From: JACZST01 sp964195155
GTDB taxonomy: Bacteria; Actinomycetota; Acidimicrobiia; Spongiisociales; UBA5794
Direction: 5' to 3'
NCBI GenBank assembly: GCA_964195155.1
Contig: CAXMOP010000001.1
Location: forward strand, 1 to 57,920
Length of the DNA: 57,920 nucleotides
In this document: positions 17,501 to 26,439 of the stretch, piece after piece
Numbering within the stretch: the first letter of the stretch is position 1
Layout of the letters: each line of letters opens with the position of its first letter
Translations under genes and position numbers: made by a program
Notes under the pieces: model-generated
The model's database searches: none
Seen by the model: only the letters and a program-made list of their open reading frames with translations
Told to the model about the DNA's origin: nothing

Positions 17501-17974
17501 GAGATAGCCCGGGGTGACCCGACGGCAGCCGTGGCACTGCTTGACGAATGCTTTTCCCGCACCGAAGGCAAGACCCTGATGTTTCGTGGCCTGTACCTGA
17601 CAGAAGCGATGCGTCTGCTGATTGCGACGGGGAATGTCGAGAAGGCGCGAGATTGGGCAGCCGGCTCGATAGGGCCGGGATTGCGCAACGAGATCAGCGT
17701 CGCCACCGCCGATGCCATGCTTGCGGAAGTTGACGGCGATCATGAGGGCGCCCTTGGGCAGTACGAGGCAGTCGCCGTCGACTGGGCCGACTTCGGCTTC
17801 GTCCTGGAGCAGGCCCTGGCGCTGTATGGAGCCGGCCGCAGCCTTGCGGCGTTGAGCAGGCCGGCCGAGGCCGCGGACCAATTGGCCGTCGCGCGGGAGA
17901 TCCTGGTCGAGCTGGGTGCCCAGCCTACGATCGACGAGATCGATGGCGTCGCCAATCAGGCGGCGGCGTTGTAG
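14576..17974 (+). CDS. Zinc ribbon - class III nucleotidyl cyclase - AAA ATPase - TPR protein (copy 1)
   Basis: 1132 residues, GTG start. A zinc ribbon (C4, C7, C18, C21) is followed by a class III cyclase domain (about 33-200) with both metal aspartates (D43 in FADLVGF; D87 in LIGDGVMAVFG), a substrate-contacting lysine (K83) and GDVVNTASRL, so catalysis is plausible. Next come an AAA/STAND-type ATPase with Walker A APGVGKSRL (about 257-265) and Walker B LIMIVEDLHW (about 380), and a C-terminal helical TPR-like region (about 640-1132). Such fusions are thought to be signal-dependent adenylyl cyclases; the input is unknown. It is a tandem paralogue of the next gene, 2 bp downstream. Confidence 0.85.
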   Translation: MANCPSCGKENVEDAVFCAFCGTSLSEAAPTEERRFLTILFADLVGFTAESDEADPEDVRARLVPYHQRVREEIEAFDGSVEKLIGDGVMAVFGVPTAHEDDPERAVRVALRIQDAVDEMNEGQEGLDLSVRIGINTGEAVVTTGGQGERIVGDVVNTASRLESIAPPGGVVIGEATHRATELLIDYEDMDPVEVKGKAKPLNVWRAIEPRGRFGIDAAVRAPTPFLGRDSEMNVLTETYRRVIDDRSLQLVTIAAAPGVGKSRLVNEFFAWIDDQPEIVWWRQGRCLPLGEGITFWALGEIVKGQAGILESDNAEVAKEKLATALEALTADASDREWLAGQLSPLVGTESDVQRGDRTEAFTAWRRFLEDLAAVRPLIMIVEDLHWSDNALVEFLEDLLVWSADTPIMVICTARPELYEAQPGWGGGQRNSSTISLAPLTDEHISRLLSALLEQTVLPVETQQALLDRAGGNPLYAEEFVRMLNDRGMLHGRSELDAELQEAIPVPETVQALIGSRLDVLSDDENRAIEDASVVGKVFWEGALNAMGGSDDVRGALRQLVAREWIRPVRNSSVEGEQEYAFWHALTRDVAYGRIPRAARAKKHQTVAEWIESSAGERASDHAELLAHHYVSALDAAEAAGEADTEALRGEVVRTLVMAGDRASRLDAARAYDYYRRALDLMDPDDAARPEVLIAAGEAMGGAGLGSPIETYEEAAALARDNGDRVTAGHALRMLHLARWFASGSGAGTDAIDEAIELLEQEPPSEQLADAYNTRAANYMIRGELEEQLVWAERAIALAEEQGFAMSVRSFSVRGIARYHLGDTEGGMEDLRRSLANADDAGGSLRTLAVAYVNLADHTWIDEGPAAAEEIYRTGIERVEARGGDHSWAKAEMLWTGFDLGHWDEVLARADGLLEQWEGESVQYVPWARSFRARVKVWTGNVSEAAALQDDYLPALREIEDLQLVAAALVISARIEIARGDPTAAVALLDECFSRTEGKTLMFRGLYLTEAMRLLIATGNVEKARDWAAGSIGPGLRNEISVATADAMLAEVDGDHEGALGQYEAVAVDWADFGFVLEQALALYGAGRSLAALSRPAEAADQLAVAREILVELGAQPTIDEIDGVANQAAAL

Positions 17975-17976
17975 CC

Positions 17977-20900
17977 GTGGTGATCTGCCCGAGCTGCGGT
18001 GAGTCCAATGTCGAGGATGCGGTCTTCTGCGCCTATTGCGGAACATCCCTCGCCGCGTCCGCCGCCACCAAGGAACGTCGGTTCCTGACGGTGTTGTTCG
18101 CCGATCTCGTCGGGTTCACGGCCGAATCCGACGAGGCCGACCCGGAAGACGTTCAGGCGCGTCTCATCCCATACCACCGGCGGGTCCGCGAGGAGATCGA
18201 GCGGTACGACGGCACCGTTGAGAAGCTCATCGGCGATGGCGTGATGGCGGTGTTCGGTGCCCCGACCGCTCACGAGGACGACCCGGAGCGTGCGGTGCGG
18301 GTTGCACTCCGAATTCAGGCCGCCGTCGACGACCTGAACGAGGAACACGAGGGCCTCGATCTCTCGGTACGGGTTGGTGTCAACTCGGGCGAAGCCGTGG
18401 TCAGTACCGGCGGTGAGGGCGAGCGGATCGTCGGCGACGTGGTCAACACGGCCTCGCGGATCGAATCGATCGCCCCACCCGGAGGGGTCGTCGTAGGCGA
18501 GACCACCCACCGCGCCACCGAGCTGGTCATCGAATATGAGGACATACCCCCGGTTGAGGTCAAGGGCAAGGCCAAGCCGCTTGCGGTGTGGCGCGCCATC
18601 GAGCCGAGGGGCCGATACGGCATCGACGCCGCCGTCCGCATCCCAACGCCGTTTCTTGGCCGCGACTACGAGATGCAGCAGCTCACCGAGACGTTTCGCC
18701 GGGTGTACGACGAACGTACGGCACAGCTCGTGACCGTTTCCGCGCCCGCAGGGGTCGGGAAGTCCCGTCTCGTCAACGAGTTCTGGCAGTGGGTCGACGA
18801 TCAACCCGAAATTGTGTGGTGGCGGCAGGGTCGGAATCTCCCTTACGGCGAGGGGATCACGTTCTGGGCGCTTGGCGAGATCGTGAAGGGTCAGGCCGGG
18901 ATCCGGGATTCAGACAGTCCCGACGAGGCAGCCGAGAAACTGTCGACTGCGCTGGAAGCACTCACCAATGACGCGGCCGACCGCGACTGGCTTTCGATGC
19001 AGCTGAGCCCGCTCGTCGGCGCAGGCTCCGAGACTCAGGTAGGGGACCGCTCAGAAGCGTTCGCGGCTTGGCGCCGATTCCTCGAAGACCTCGCAGATGT
19101 GCAGCCGCTGGTCATGGTCATCGAGGACTTGCACTGGGCCGACGACGCACTGATTGAGTTTCTCAAGGACCTTCTCGTCTGGTCCGTGGATGCGCCGATC
19201 ATGGTGATTTGTACGACACGGCCCGAGCTCTATGAAGCCAATCCGGGATGGGGCGGTGGTCAACGGAACTCGACGACATTGTCACTTGCCCCGTTGACCG
19301 ACGACCACATCGCCAGGCTGCTGTCGGCATTGCTCGAACAGGCGGTGCTCCCGGCCGAGACCCAGCAGGCACTGCTCGATCGCGCCGGTGGGAATCCGCT
19401 TTATGCGGAGGAGTTTGTCCGGATGTTGAGCGACCGGGGGATGCTCAAGGGTCGCGCCCAGCTCGATGAGAACTCGGTCGAGGCCATCCCGGTCCCGGAG
19501 ACCGTCCAGGCGTTGATCGGGTCGCGCCTCGACATCCTGTCCGACGACGAGAGCATGGCGATCCAGGATGCTTCGGTGGTGGGAAAGGTCTTCTGGGAAG
19601 GGGCGCTCACCGACATGGCTCAGGGGGGCGATGTCTCGGCCGCACTTCGACAGCTGGTGGAAAGAGACTGGATTCGCCCGGTTCGGAGCTCTTCGGTCGA
19701 GGGGGAGCGGGAGTATGCGTTCTGGCATGCCCTGACCAGGGACGTCTCCTACGGGAGGATCCCGCGCGGGGAGCGGTCTCGAAAGCATCAGCTGGTTGCC
19801 GCGTGGATCGAGGCAGCGACCGGTAGCAGGGCATCCGACCACGCCGAGCTGCTCGCCCACCACTATGTCAGCGCCCTCGACATCGCACAGGCATCAGGGG
19901 AGACCGATATCGAGGCTCTCGAGCAGCAGACGATTCGAACCCTGGTGATGGCCGGGGATCGTGCCATGAGCCTTGATTCTGGTCGCGCCCTGGGCTACTA
20001 CCAACAGGCCCTGGATTTGATGGGCGCAGACGACACGGCGCGAGCCGGTCTCTTGGTTCGTTCCGGACAAGCAACGCAGGAGCACCTTGGTCACGGACCG
20101 CCGATTCCAATCTTCGAAGAGGCCGGCCGGCTAGCGTCGGCCATGGACGATCAACTGACGGCGGGACGTGCCTGGCTGTACCTATCGGAGGCGCAGCGGG
20201 TGACGCTCGGGGTGGCCGCCGGCGAAGACGCCCTCGACCAGGCGATTCGCATACTCGAGTCCGAGCCACCGTCGCAATATCTGGCCGCTTCCTACCTCGA
20301 GCGAGCCGCCGGCTACATGTTGCGCGGCGACCTCGATGACCAGGCCGAGTGGGCGGAGCGAGGCATCCAGCTCGCCGATCGTCTTGATCTCGGCGAGTCC
20401 AAGGCGCGCGGCCTCTCGATCAGGGGGATCGCTCGATTCGACAGTGGGGACATCGATGGAGGCATGGCCGATCTGCGCGAGGCCGTCGCGATCGCCGATG
20501 TCTCGCCGGGGCGATCCATCATGCGCCTCACCGCCTATGTGAACCTGGCGGACTACACCAGAAAGGCAGGCTCGCCGGCGGAAGCACAGGGCATTTATGA
20601 GCAGGGCATCGCGTTCGCCGAGGCGAGGGGCGGAGACACCTCGTGGGCTACCGCGGAGACGATGTGGACGCTCTTCGACCTCGGCCGTTGGGATGAGGTC
20701 TTGGCCGCCGGCGAGGCATTGCTCGAAAGCAAGCACGGCTCGGGGTTGGTGGATGCCTGGGCGCGGAGTTATCAGGCCCTGGTCACGGTTTGGCGGGGCG
20801 AGCTCACGAGGGCCGGCTCCCTGCAAGACGACTATCTGGTGGCATTGCGCCAGATCGGAGACATGCAGCAGCTCGGACCGGCCCTGCTCATAGCGGCGCG

Positions 20901-21378
20901 AACGGAAGTGGCGCGCGGCAACGAACCTGCAGCGGTGGAGCTGATCGAAGAGTTCAGCGCCAGGACCGAAGGTATGTCTCCGATTTTCCGGAACCTTCAG
21001 GTTGCCGACGCCGTACGACTCCTCGTCGCAGCCGGGGAAGTGGATGAGGCAGCCGCGCTCTGCGCCTCCCCGGAAGGTGTGGACATTCGCAGTGAACTCG
21101 GCCTGGATACGGCCAAGGCCATCGTCGCCGAGGCCCGTGGTGATGCCGAGCAAGCGCTGGTGCAGTACGAGGAGCTTGCCACGGGATGGGCCGACTACGG
21201 TCACGTGCTCGAGCAAGCCCTTGCGTTGTACGGGGCGGGGCGCATCCTCACCACACTCGGTCGGGCTGGAGACGCCGCCCAGCGTCTGGCTTCGGCGAGG
21301 GAGATCCTCGTCGAGCTCGGTGCCAAACCGACGGTCGAGGAGATCGACGGGGTGGTCGACCAGGCCGCTGCGTTGTAG
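17977..21378 (+). CDS. Zinc ribbon - class III nucleotidyl cyclase - AAA ATPase - TPR protein (copy 2)
   Basis: 1133 residues, GTG start. It has the same plan as copy 1: zinc ribbon (VICPSCGESNVEDAVFCAYCG), cyclase with FADLVGFT and EKLIGDGVMAVFG, ATPase with APAGVGKSRLVNEF, and helical repeats. The N-terminal 600 residues are nearly line-for-line the same as copy 1, while the TPR-like half has drifted more, which suggests duplication followed by divergence of the sensing or partner-binding half. Both keep the catalytic residues, so they may respond to different partners. The stop is followed by a promoter-sized gap before the SsnA-like gene. Confidence 0.85.
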   Translation: MVICPSCGESNVEDAVFCAYCGTSLAASAATKERRFLTVLFADLVGFTAESDEADPEDVQARLIPYHRRVREEIERYDGTVEKLIGDGVMAVFGAPTAHEDDPERAVRVALRIQAAVDDLNEEHEGLDLSVRVGVNSGEAVVSTGGEGERIVGDVVNTASRIESIAPPGGVVVGETTHRATELVIEYEDIPPVEVKGKAKPLAVWRAIEPRGRYGIDAAVRIPTPFLGRDYEMQQLTETFRRVYDERTAQLVTVSAPAGVGKSRLVNEFWQWVDDQPEIVWWRQGRNLPYGEGITFWALGEIVKGQAGIRDSDSPDEAAEKLSTALEALTNDAADRDWLSMQLSPLVGAGSETQVGDRSEAFAAWRRFLEDLADVQPLVMVIEDLHWADDALIEFLKDLLVWSVDAPIMVICTTRPELYEANPGWGGGQRNSTTLSLAPLTDDHIARLLSALLEQAVLPAETQQALLDRAGGNPLYAEEFVRMLSDRGMLKGRAQLDENSVEAIPVPETVQALIGSRLDILSDDESMAIQDASVVGKVFWEGALTDMAQGGDVSAALRQLVERDWIRPVRSSSVEGEREYAFWHALTRDVSYGRIPRGERSRKHQLVAAWIEAATGSRASDHAELLAHHYVSALDIAQASGETDIEALEQQTIRTLVMAGDRAMSLDSGRALGYYQQALDLMGADDTARAGLLVRSGQATQEHLGHGPPIPIFEEAGRLASAMDDQLTAGRAWLYLSEAQRVTLGVAAGEDALDQAIRILESEPPSQYLAASYLERAAGYMLRGDLDDQAEWAERGIQLADRLDLGESKARGLSIRGIARFDSGDIDGGMADLREAVAIADVSPGRSIMRLTAYVNLADYTRKAGSPAEAQGIYEQGIAFAEARGGDTSWATAETMWTLFDLGRWDEVLAAGEALLESKHGSGLVDAWARSYQALVTVWRGELTRAGSLQDDYLVALRQIGDMQQLGPALLIAARTEVARGNEPAAVELIEEFSARTEGMSPIFRNLQVADAVRLLVAAGEVDEAAALCASPEGVDIRSELGLDTAKAIVAEARGDAEQALVQYEELATGWADYGHVLEQALALYGAGRILTTLGRAGDAAQRLASAREILVELGAKPTVEEIDGVVDQAAAL

Positions 21379-21426
21379 CTCGACCAGCCGGCGTGGGACA
21401 CTAGGGCCAGCCAGAGGGAGGTAGCG

Positions 21427-22449
21427 ATGACGGCCACGACGCCGGGCCTGGTCTGTGCCCATCATCACCTGTATTCGACCTTGGCCAGAGGTATGCCGCC
21501 GCCTCCCGCCACGCCGACCAACTTCCAGGAGATCCTCGAGCTGATCTGGTGGCGCCTCGACACCGCCCTCGACCTGGAGATGATCCGCTGGTCGGCGATG
21601 CTCGGTGCGCTTGAAGCGCTCGAGTCGGGGACGACCGCCATCGTGGATCACCACGAGTCGCCAAACGCCATCGAGGGCAGCCTCGACGTCATCGCCGAGG
21701 CCTGCGCCGAGGTCGGCGTGCGGGTGCTGTGCGCCTACGGCATCACCGATCGCCACGGGGCCGAAGGAGCCAAGCGAGGCTTGGAGGAGAATGAGCGATT
21801 CATCAGTGCCGGAGGCAACGGCATGGTGGGCGTCCACGCCGCATTCACGGTCGGCGACGAGTCGCTCCAAGCTGCCGCTGCGCTCGCCACCGGGCTCGGC
21901 GTCGGGGTCCACATCCACGTCGCTGAGGGCGTCGGGGACATCGAAGCGCCCAAGCGGCTCGATGGCCTGACCAACGACGACTGGCTGCTCGCCCACTGCG
22001 TCCACCTCCCAACCGATCACACGCTGAGCGGCACGATCCTGCACAACCCGATGTCAAACCTGAACAACGAGGTCGGCTACGCCGACCCGGCGCGGTTCTC
22101 CAACCCGGTGGCCCTCGGCACCGACGGCATCGGTGCCAACGTCATCGAGTCCTTCCGCCTCGCTTATGTCATGGAGCGCTCGGTCGACGTCACCTGCGGT
22201 CCCGACACCGCGTGGTCGTGGCTCGAGCACGGCTGGGAGATCATGCCCGAGGCCCGCAACGACGAGGTGACCTGGTCATACGATCCGATGGATCCGTGGC
22301 ATATTGCGTTCACGCCCGGGATCAGGCCCCTCGAGGTCAAGGTCGACGGCGAGGTGGTCTATGCCGACGGAGCACCCACCCGGGTCGACGCCGACGAGGT
22401 GCGGGCCAGGGCCGCGGAGCAGGCCGGGCGCCTGCACGCCAAACTGTGA
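21427..22449 (+). CDS. ssnA: SsnA-like amidohydrolase, short form
   Basis: 340 residues with a good ribosome binding site (GGGAGG, 6 nt before ATG). Closest in type to E. coli SsnA (about 440 residues): PGLVCAHHHLYSTLARGM corresponds to its metal-site start. Metal ligands are present: H12/H14, the histidine of VHIHVAEG (about 162-164), H of LAHCVHL (about 189) and D of LGTDGIGAN (about 233). What is missing is the first ~60-residue beta-strand segment before the barrel; no in-frame remnant is visible upstream. A hydrolytic step on a purine-derived ring or amide is likely but unproven. It is 15 bp upstream of ygfK and probably in the same operon, as in E. coli. Confidence 0.85.
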   Translation: MTATTPGLVCAHHHLYSTLARGMPPPPATPTNFQEILELIWWRLDTALDLEMIRWSAMLGALEALESGTTAIVDHHESPNAIEGSLDVIAEACAEVGVRVLCAYGITDRHGAEGAKRGLEENERFISAGGNGMVGVHAAFTVGDESLQAAAALATGLGVGVHIHVAEGVGDIEAPKRLDGLTNDDWLLAHCVHLPTDHTLSGTILHNPMSNLNNEVGYADPARFSNPVALGTDGIGANVIESFRLAYVMERSVDVTCGPDTAWSWLEHGWEIMPEARNDEVTWSYDPMDPWHIAFTPGIRPLEVKVDGEVVYADGAPTRVDADEVRARAAEQAGRLHAKL

Positions 22450-22464
22450 CGAGCTAGGGGAGCC

Positions 22465-25400
22465 ATGGGCGACCGATTCCAACCGATCTCGATGGAGGCT
22501 CTGACCGACTGGATGTTCGACGAGCTCGAGCAGAAGGATCAGATCTTCGGCGTCCCGACATCGGCCATCTTCAGACCGAGCCTCGATGACCCGTTCCGGA
22601 TCGAGAAGTACGGGGTGGAGATGGACACCCCGTTCGGCGTGGCCGCCGGGCCTCACAGCCAGATGGCGCAGAACATCGTGGTCTCCTGGCTGGTCGGCGC
22701 TCGCTTTCTGGAGCTGAAGACGGTCCAGACCCTCGACGAGCTCGAGATCAACAAGCCGTGCATCGACTGCCAGGACGAGGGCTACAACGTGGAGTGGTCC
22801 CAGGAGTTGAAGGTCCACCAGTCCTTCGACGAGTACCTGCGGGCCTGGGTGCTGATCTACGCCCTCCACGACAAGCTCGGCTTCGAGACGCCCGATCCCG
22901 GGATGGTCTTCAACATGAGCGTCGGCTACAACCTCGAGGGCATTCTCGAGCCGAATGTGCAGTGGTTTCTCGATGTGATGCGCGACGCTTCGGACTACCT
23001 CCCTGCCTACGTCGACATCGTCGCCAAGCGCTACCCGGATATCGCCAACGTTGACATCCCGGCCACGGTTTCGGACACGATCACGCTGTCGACGATGCAC
23101 GGCTGCCCGCCGGATGAGATCGAAAAGATCATGATCTACCTGCTCTCCGAGCGGGGGCTCCATTCTTCGGTGAAGTGCAACCCGACCCTGCTCGGCGCCG
23201 ACCGGGTGCGCGGCATCATCAACGATGACCTCGAGTTCGACGACATTCCGATTCCCGACGAGGCGTTCGGCCACGACCTCATGTACGTCGATGCGGTCCC
23301 CATGTTCCACAACCTGCGCCGCATCGCCGCCGAGCGCGATCTGACGTTCGGGCTCAAGCTCACCAATACCCTCGAGGTGAACAATTGGCGCACCGAGTTC
23401 GACGACGACGAGTTCATGTACCTGTCGGGCCGGGCGCTGCATCCGGTAACGACCAACCTGGCCAACCTGCTCAACGAGGAATTCCGTGGCGATCTGCTCT
23501 TCTCGTTCGCCGGCGGCGCAGACGCCTTCAACGTGGCCGACCTGCTCGCCGGGGGCATGAAGACGATCACGACGTGTTCTGACCTGCTCAAGTCGGGCGG
23601 CTATCTGCGGATGATCCAGTACATGGAGGAGGTCCGCACCGCCGCCGACAAGGTCGGCGCCGCGGATATCAAAGACTTCATCGCCCGCTCGGCGGTGAAG
23701 GGGGAACGCTTCGACGAGTTCGCCCACGACCTGCGCTATTCGGCGCTGACGGACACCGGGCTCAACCTCGACCTCGACTCGTGCCAGCAGCTCGCAGAGA
23801 CGATACGCACCCGCACCAACGGTGAGCCGATTGCCAGCGTCATTGGCTCATGGGCAGACGAGTCCGGCTTCGACGATGCACGCCGAGAGGAATTGATCGC
23901 CCAAGCGCTGAAGGTCATGGCGCGGCTCAACCTGCGCGCCTACGCCGATGCGGTGCGGACCGACTGGCGCTACCTGAAGCACTCGTTCCGGATGGACCGC
24001 TCCAAGACCGACCGCGAGCTCGGCCTGTTCGACTGCATCGAGGCGCCATGCACCGACGGGTGCGCGGTCGACCAGCACGTCCCGGGCTACATGCGTGCGG
24101 TGCGTGAGGGCAACCTGCTCGAGGCGATCGAGATCACGAGGGACGACAACCCGCTGCCGTCGATCCTCGGGCGCGTCTGCGATCACCTGTGTGAGAACAC
24201 CTGCGTACGTACCCACTACGACGAGCCGCTGGCGATCCGGCAGATCAAGCGATACATCATGGATTCCGAGGAGACGCCGGTGATGTTCCCGACGGTGGAG
24301 CGCAGCTCCACCAGGGTGGCGATCATCGGTGCCGGGCCTGCGGGGCTGGCGGCCGCTCAGGGCCTCGGGTACGCCGGTTTCGACGTCACCATCTTCGAGA
24401 CCCAGGCGTATTCGGGAGGAATGGTCGGGGGCACGATCCCCAAATACCGCCTCCCCAACGCTCAGATCGCCCAGGACATGGCGATCCTCGACGAGCTCGG
24501 TGTCGACATCCAATACGGCAAGACCGCCGGGGTCGACTTCACGCTGAGCGGCCTGCGGGGCGACGGGTTCGACGCGGTCTTCATCGCCGTCGGCGCACAA
24601 CTCGCAAAGCTGCTCGGCGTCGATGGCGAGCAGAGCGATGGCGTGGTGCCCGGGATCACGTTCCTGCGGACCGTGCGTGAGGAGCACCCGATGCCGATCG
24701 GAGATCGGGTCGCGGTTATCGGCGCCGGTGACACTGCGATGGACTGTGTTCGTTCGGCACTCCGGGTGGGTGCCTCGGAGGTGTCGCTGGTTTATCGCCG
24801 CAGCATCGATCAGATGCCGGCGGACCCAGAGGAGATCGAGGCGTGCCTCGCCGAGGGGATCAACATCGTCGAGATGGCTACCCCGTCGGGACTCGTCGTG
24901 TCCAACGGCAGCGTGACCGGCCTGTTGTGCACGCGAACCGAGTACCGCGGCGATCGCGATGGCTCGGGGCGCAAGGTCCCCCACGACGTTGCCGACTCCG
25001 AGTTCGAGATTCCCATCGACACGCTCATGTTGGCGATAAGCCAGCACTCGATCCTCGACTTCTTCGGCGACGACATCCCGGAGCTCACCGACCGCGGGTA
25101 CATCGCCGTCGACGCGGACACCTTCGAGACATCGGTGGGTGGTGTATACGCCGGAGGCGACGTGGCGGACGACGGCCCGTCGTCGATCGTCAACGCTGCT
25201 GCGGACGGCAAGGTGGTGGCGGATTCGATCGCGGCCGCGCTTGGCAGCGGGGGACCGGCGCCGGAACACGCCGCGCCCGACTACGACCTCCACGATCTCG
25301 TCATCCGGCGCTCGCGGCGCGAGTACCGGGTTCCCATCGAGCACACCCCGCTCGATCAGCGTGACAACTTTGAGGAAACCGTTGTCGGTTACAACGACGA

Positions 25401-26007
25401 GCAGGCGGTCGCCGAGGCCGGGAGGTGCATCGACTGCGACGTGGTCTGCAGCCTGTGTGTCGGTGTATGCCCCAACATGGCACTCATGACCTACGAGATG
25501 GATCCAGTTCGCTTTGACGTCCCAGTCGTCGGCGCCGACGGCCAGACCACCCGCACGGTTCCTTTTCTGGCGGACCAGCAGTACCAGATCGCAGTCCTCA
25601 CCGACTTCTGTAACGAGTGCGGGAACTGCGTGACCGCCTGCCCGACCTCCGGCGTTCCGTACCAGGACAAGCCGCGCCTCTATCTCAACCGTGACGAGTT
25701 CGACGCAGAAGACGACAACGCCTTCATGATGTTCGAAGACGGCAGCATCGAAGCCCGCTTCGGTGGAGAGACACACCGTCTCAGTGTCAACGGCACCGTC
25801 GAGTACGCCGCCCCCGGGATGACCGCCACCCTCGATCGCCAGACCTTTGCCGTCGTCGAAGCATCGGTCGACGGCGATGGCGCTTCCCTGGAGCCGGCGG
25901 CGGCGATGTACACCGTGTTGCAGGGAGTGGGCGGCTCCATGGCGCACATTCCTCAGATGCCGGTCGCAGGGGGCGGGGGGACGTTCATCTCCGACCCCGG
26001 GTTCTGA
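22465..26007 (+). CDS. ygfK: YgfK-type iron-sulfur flavoprotein oxidoreductase
   Basis: 1180 residues. The N-terminal half resembles dihydroorotate/dihydropyrimidine dehydrogenase-type barrels and YgfK directly (VAAGPHSQMAQNIV, ARFLELKTVQTLD). A GltD-like cysteine cluster follows (CIEAPCTDGC, about 525; RVCDHLCENTC, about 572), then an FAD site IIGAGPAGLAAAQ (about 618-630), an NAD(P)H site VIGAGDTAMDC (about 752-762), and two C-terminal 4Fe-4S motifs (CSLCVGVCP about 998; CNECGNCVTACP about 1050). Often annotated 'putative selenate reductase', but context points to electron transfer or ring reduction in purine breakdown. It is longer than E. coli YgfK (about 1032). Confidence 0.93.
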   Translation: MGDRFQPISMEALTDWMFDELEQKDQIFGVPTSAIFRPSLDDPFRIEKYGVEMDTPFGVAAGPHSQMAQNIVVSWLVGARFLELKTVQTLDELEINKPCIDCQDEGYNVEWSQELKVHQSFDEYLRAWVLIYALHDKLGFETPDPGMVFNMSVGYNLEGILEPNVQWFLDVMRDASDYLPAYVDIVAKRYPDIANVDIPATVSDTITLSTMHGCPPDEIEKIMIYLLSERGLHSSVKCNPTLLGADRVRGIINDDLEFDDIPIPDEAFGHDLMYVDAVPMFHNLRRIAAERDLTFGLKLTNTLEVNNWRTEFDDDEFMYLSGRALHPVTTNLANLLNEEFRGDLLFSFAGGADAFNVADLLAGGMKTITTCSDLLKSGGYLRMIQYMEEVRTAADKVGAADIKDFIARSAVKGERFDEFAHDLRYSALTDTGLNLDLDSCQQLAETIRTRTNGEPIASVIGSWADESGFDDARREELIAQALKVMARLNLRAYADAVRTDWRYLKHSFRMDRSKTDRELGLFDCIEAPCTDGCAVDQHVPGYMRAVREGNLLEAIEITRDDNPLPSILGRVCDHLCENTCVRTHYDEPLAIRQIKRYIMDSEETPVMFPTVERSSTRVAIIGAGPAGLAAAQGLGYAGFDVTIFETQAYSGGMVGGTIPKYRLPNAQIAQDMAILDELGVDIQYGKTAGVDFTLSGLRGDGFDAVFIAVGAQLAKLLGVDGEQSDGVVPGITFLRTVREEHPMPIGDRVAVIGAGDTAMDCVRSALRVGASEVSLVYRRSIDQMPADPEEIEACLAEGINIVEMATPSGLVVSNGSVTGLLCTRTEYRGDRDGSGRKVPHDVADSEFEIPIDTLMLAISQHSILDFFGDDIPELTDRGYIAVDADTFETSVGGVYAGGDVADDGPSSIVNAAADGKVVADSIAAALGSGGPAPEHAAPDYDLHDLVIRRSRREYRVPIEHTPLDQRDNFEETVVGYNDEQAVAEAGRCIDCDVVCSLCVGVCPNMALMTYEMDPVRFDVPVVGADGQTTRTVPFLADQQYQIAVLTDFCNECGNCVTACPTSGVPYQDKPRLYLNRDEFDAEDDNAFMMFEDGSIEARFGGETHRLSVNGTVEYAAPGMTATLDRQTFAVVEASVDGDGASLEPAAAMYTVLQGVGGSMAHIPQMPVAGGGGTFISDPGF

Positions 26008-26016
26008 GATGGCCTC

Positions 26017-26436
26017 GTGACGGCGATCTCCTACGGCACACCGCTCAGCCGGAAACTTGGCATCACCGCTGAGGATCGGGTCGGGACATTCGGGGCGCTG
26101 CACACCTTCGCCGAGCTGCTCGAGCCGCTTCCTGCAGGAGCGTCGCTGGTCAGGTCACCCCGGAGTGCGTGCCCGGTGCTGATCATCTTCGCGACGACCA
26201 TGGCTGAGCTGGAAGCGCGTTTCGCCAGCGCCGTGAGTCTGCTCCCGGCCGACGGGGGGCTGTGGGTGGCCTGGCCTAAGGCGACATCAGGGGTCGACAC
26301 CGAGCTCGACTTCGATGCGGTGCAGACTCTCGGCCTCGACGCGGGCCTCGTAGACAACAAGGTGGCGGCAATCGACGACACCTGGTCGGGACTGAGGTTT
26401 GTGGTGCGACTCGACGACCGCGAAGCGTGGCGCTGA
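26017..26436 (+). CDS. DUF3052 family protein
   Basis: 139 residues, GTG start 9 bp after ygfK. The segments LLPADGGLWVAWPKATSGV, LGLDAGLVDNKVAAIDDTWSG and LRFVVR are those of DUF3052, a small actinobacterial family of unknown function. It is co-directional with ssnA-ygfK and probably on the same transcript, but the family is usually found in unrelated contexts, so a purine role should not be assumed. Confidence 0.75.
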   Translation: MTAISYGTPLSRKLGITAEDRVGTFGALHTFAELLEPLPAGASLVRSPRSACPVLIIFATTMAELEARFASAVSLLPADGGLWVAWPKATSGVDTELDFDAVQTLGLDAGLVDNKVAAIDDTWSGLRFVVRLDDREAWR

Positions 26437-26439
26437 GCC

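Noticed and set aside
22465..26007. True selenate reductase
   Set aside because: The common annotation of YgfK is historical; the protein is a DHOD/GltD-like Fe-S flavoprotein without a molybdopterin domain and lies in a purine context.
23848..26103. 751-codon open frame on the minus strand
   Set aside because: It lies wholly opposite ygfK, is rich in R/H/D with no family motif, and exists because high third-position GC suppresses stops on the antisense strand. The same applies to 6251-8035 (-), 29787-30941 (+), 36346-37992 (+), 20182-22044 (-) and 4301-5506 (-).
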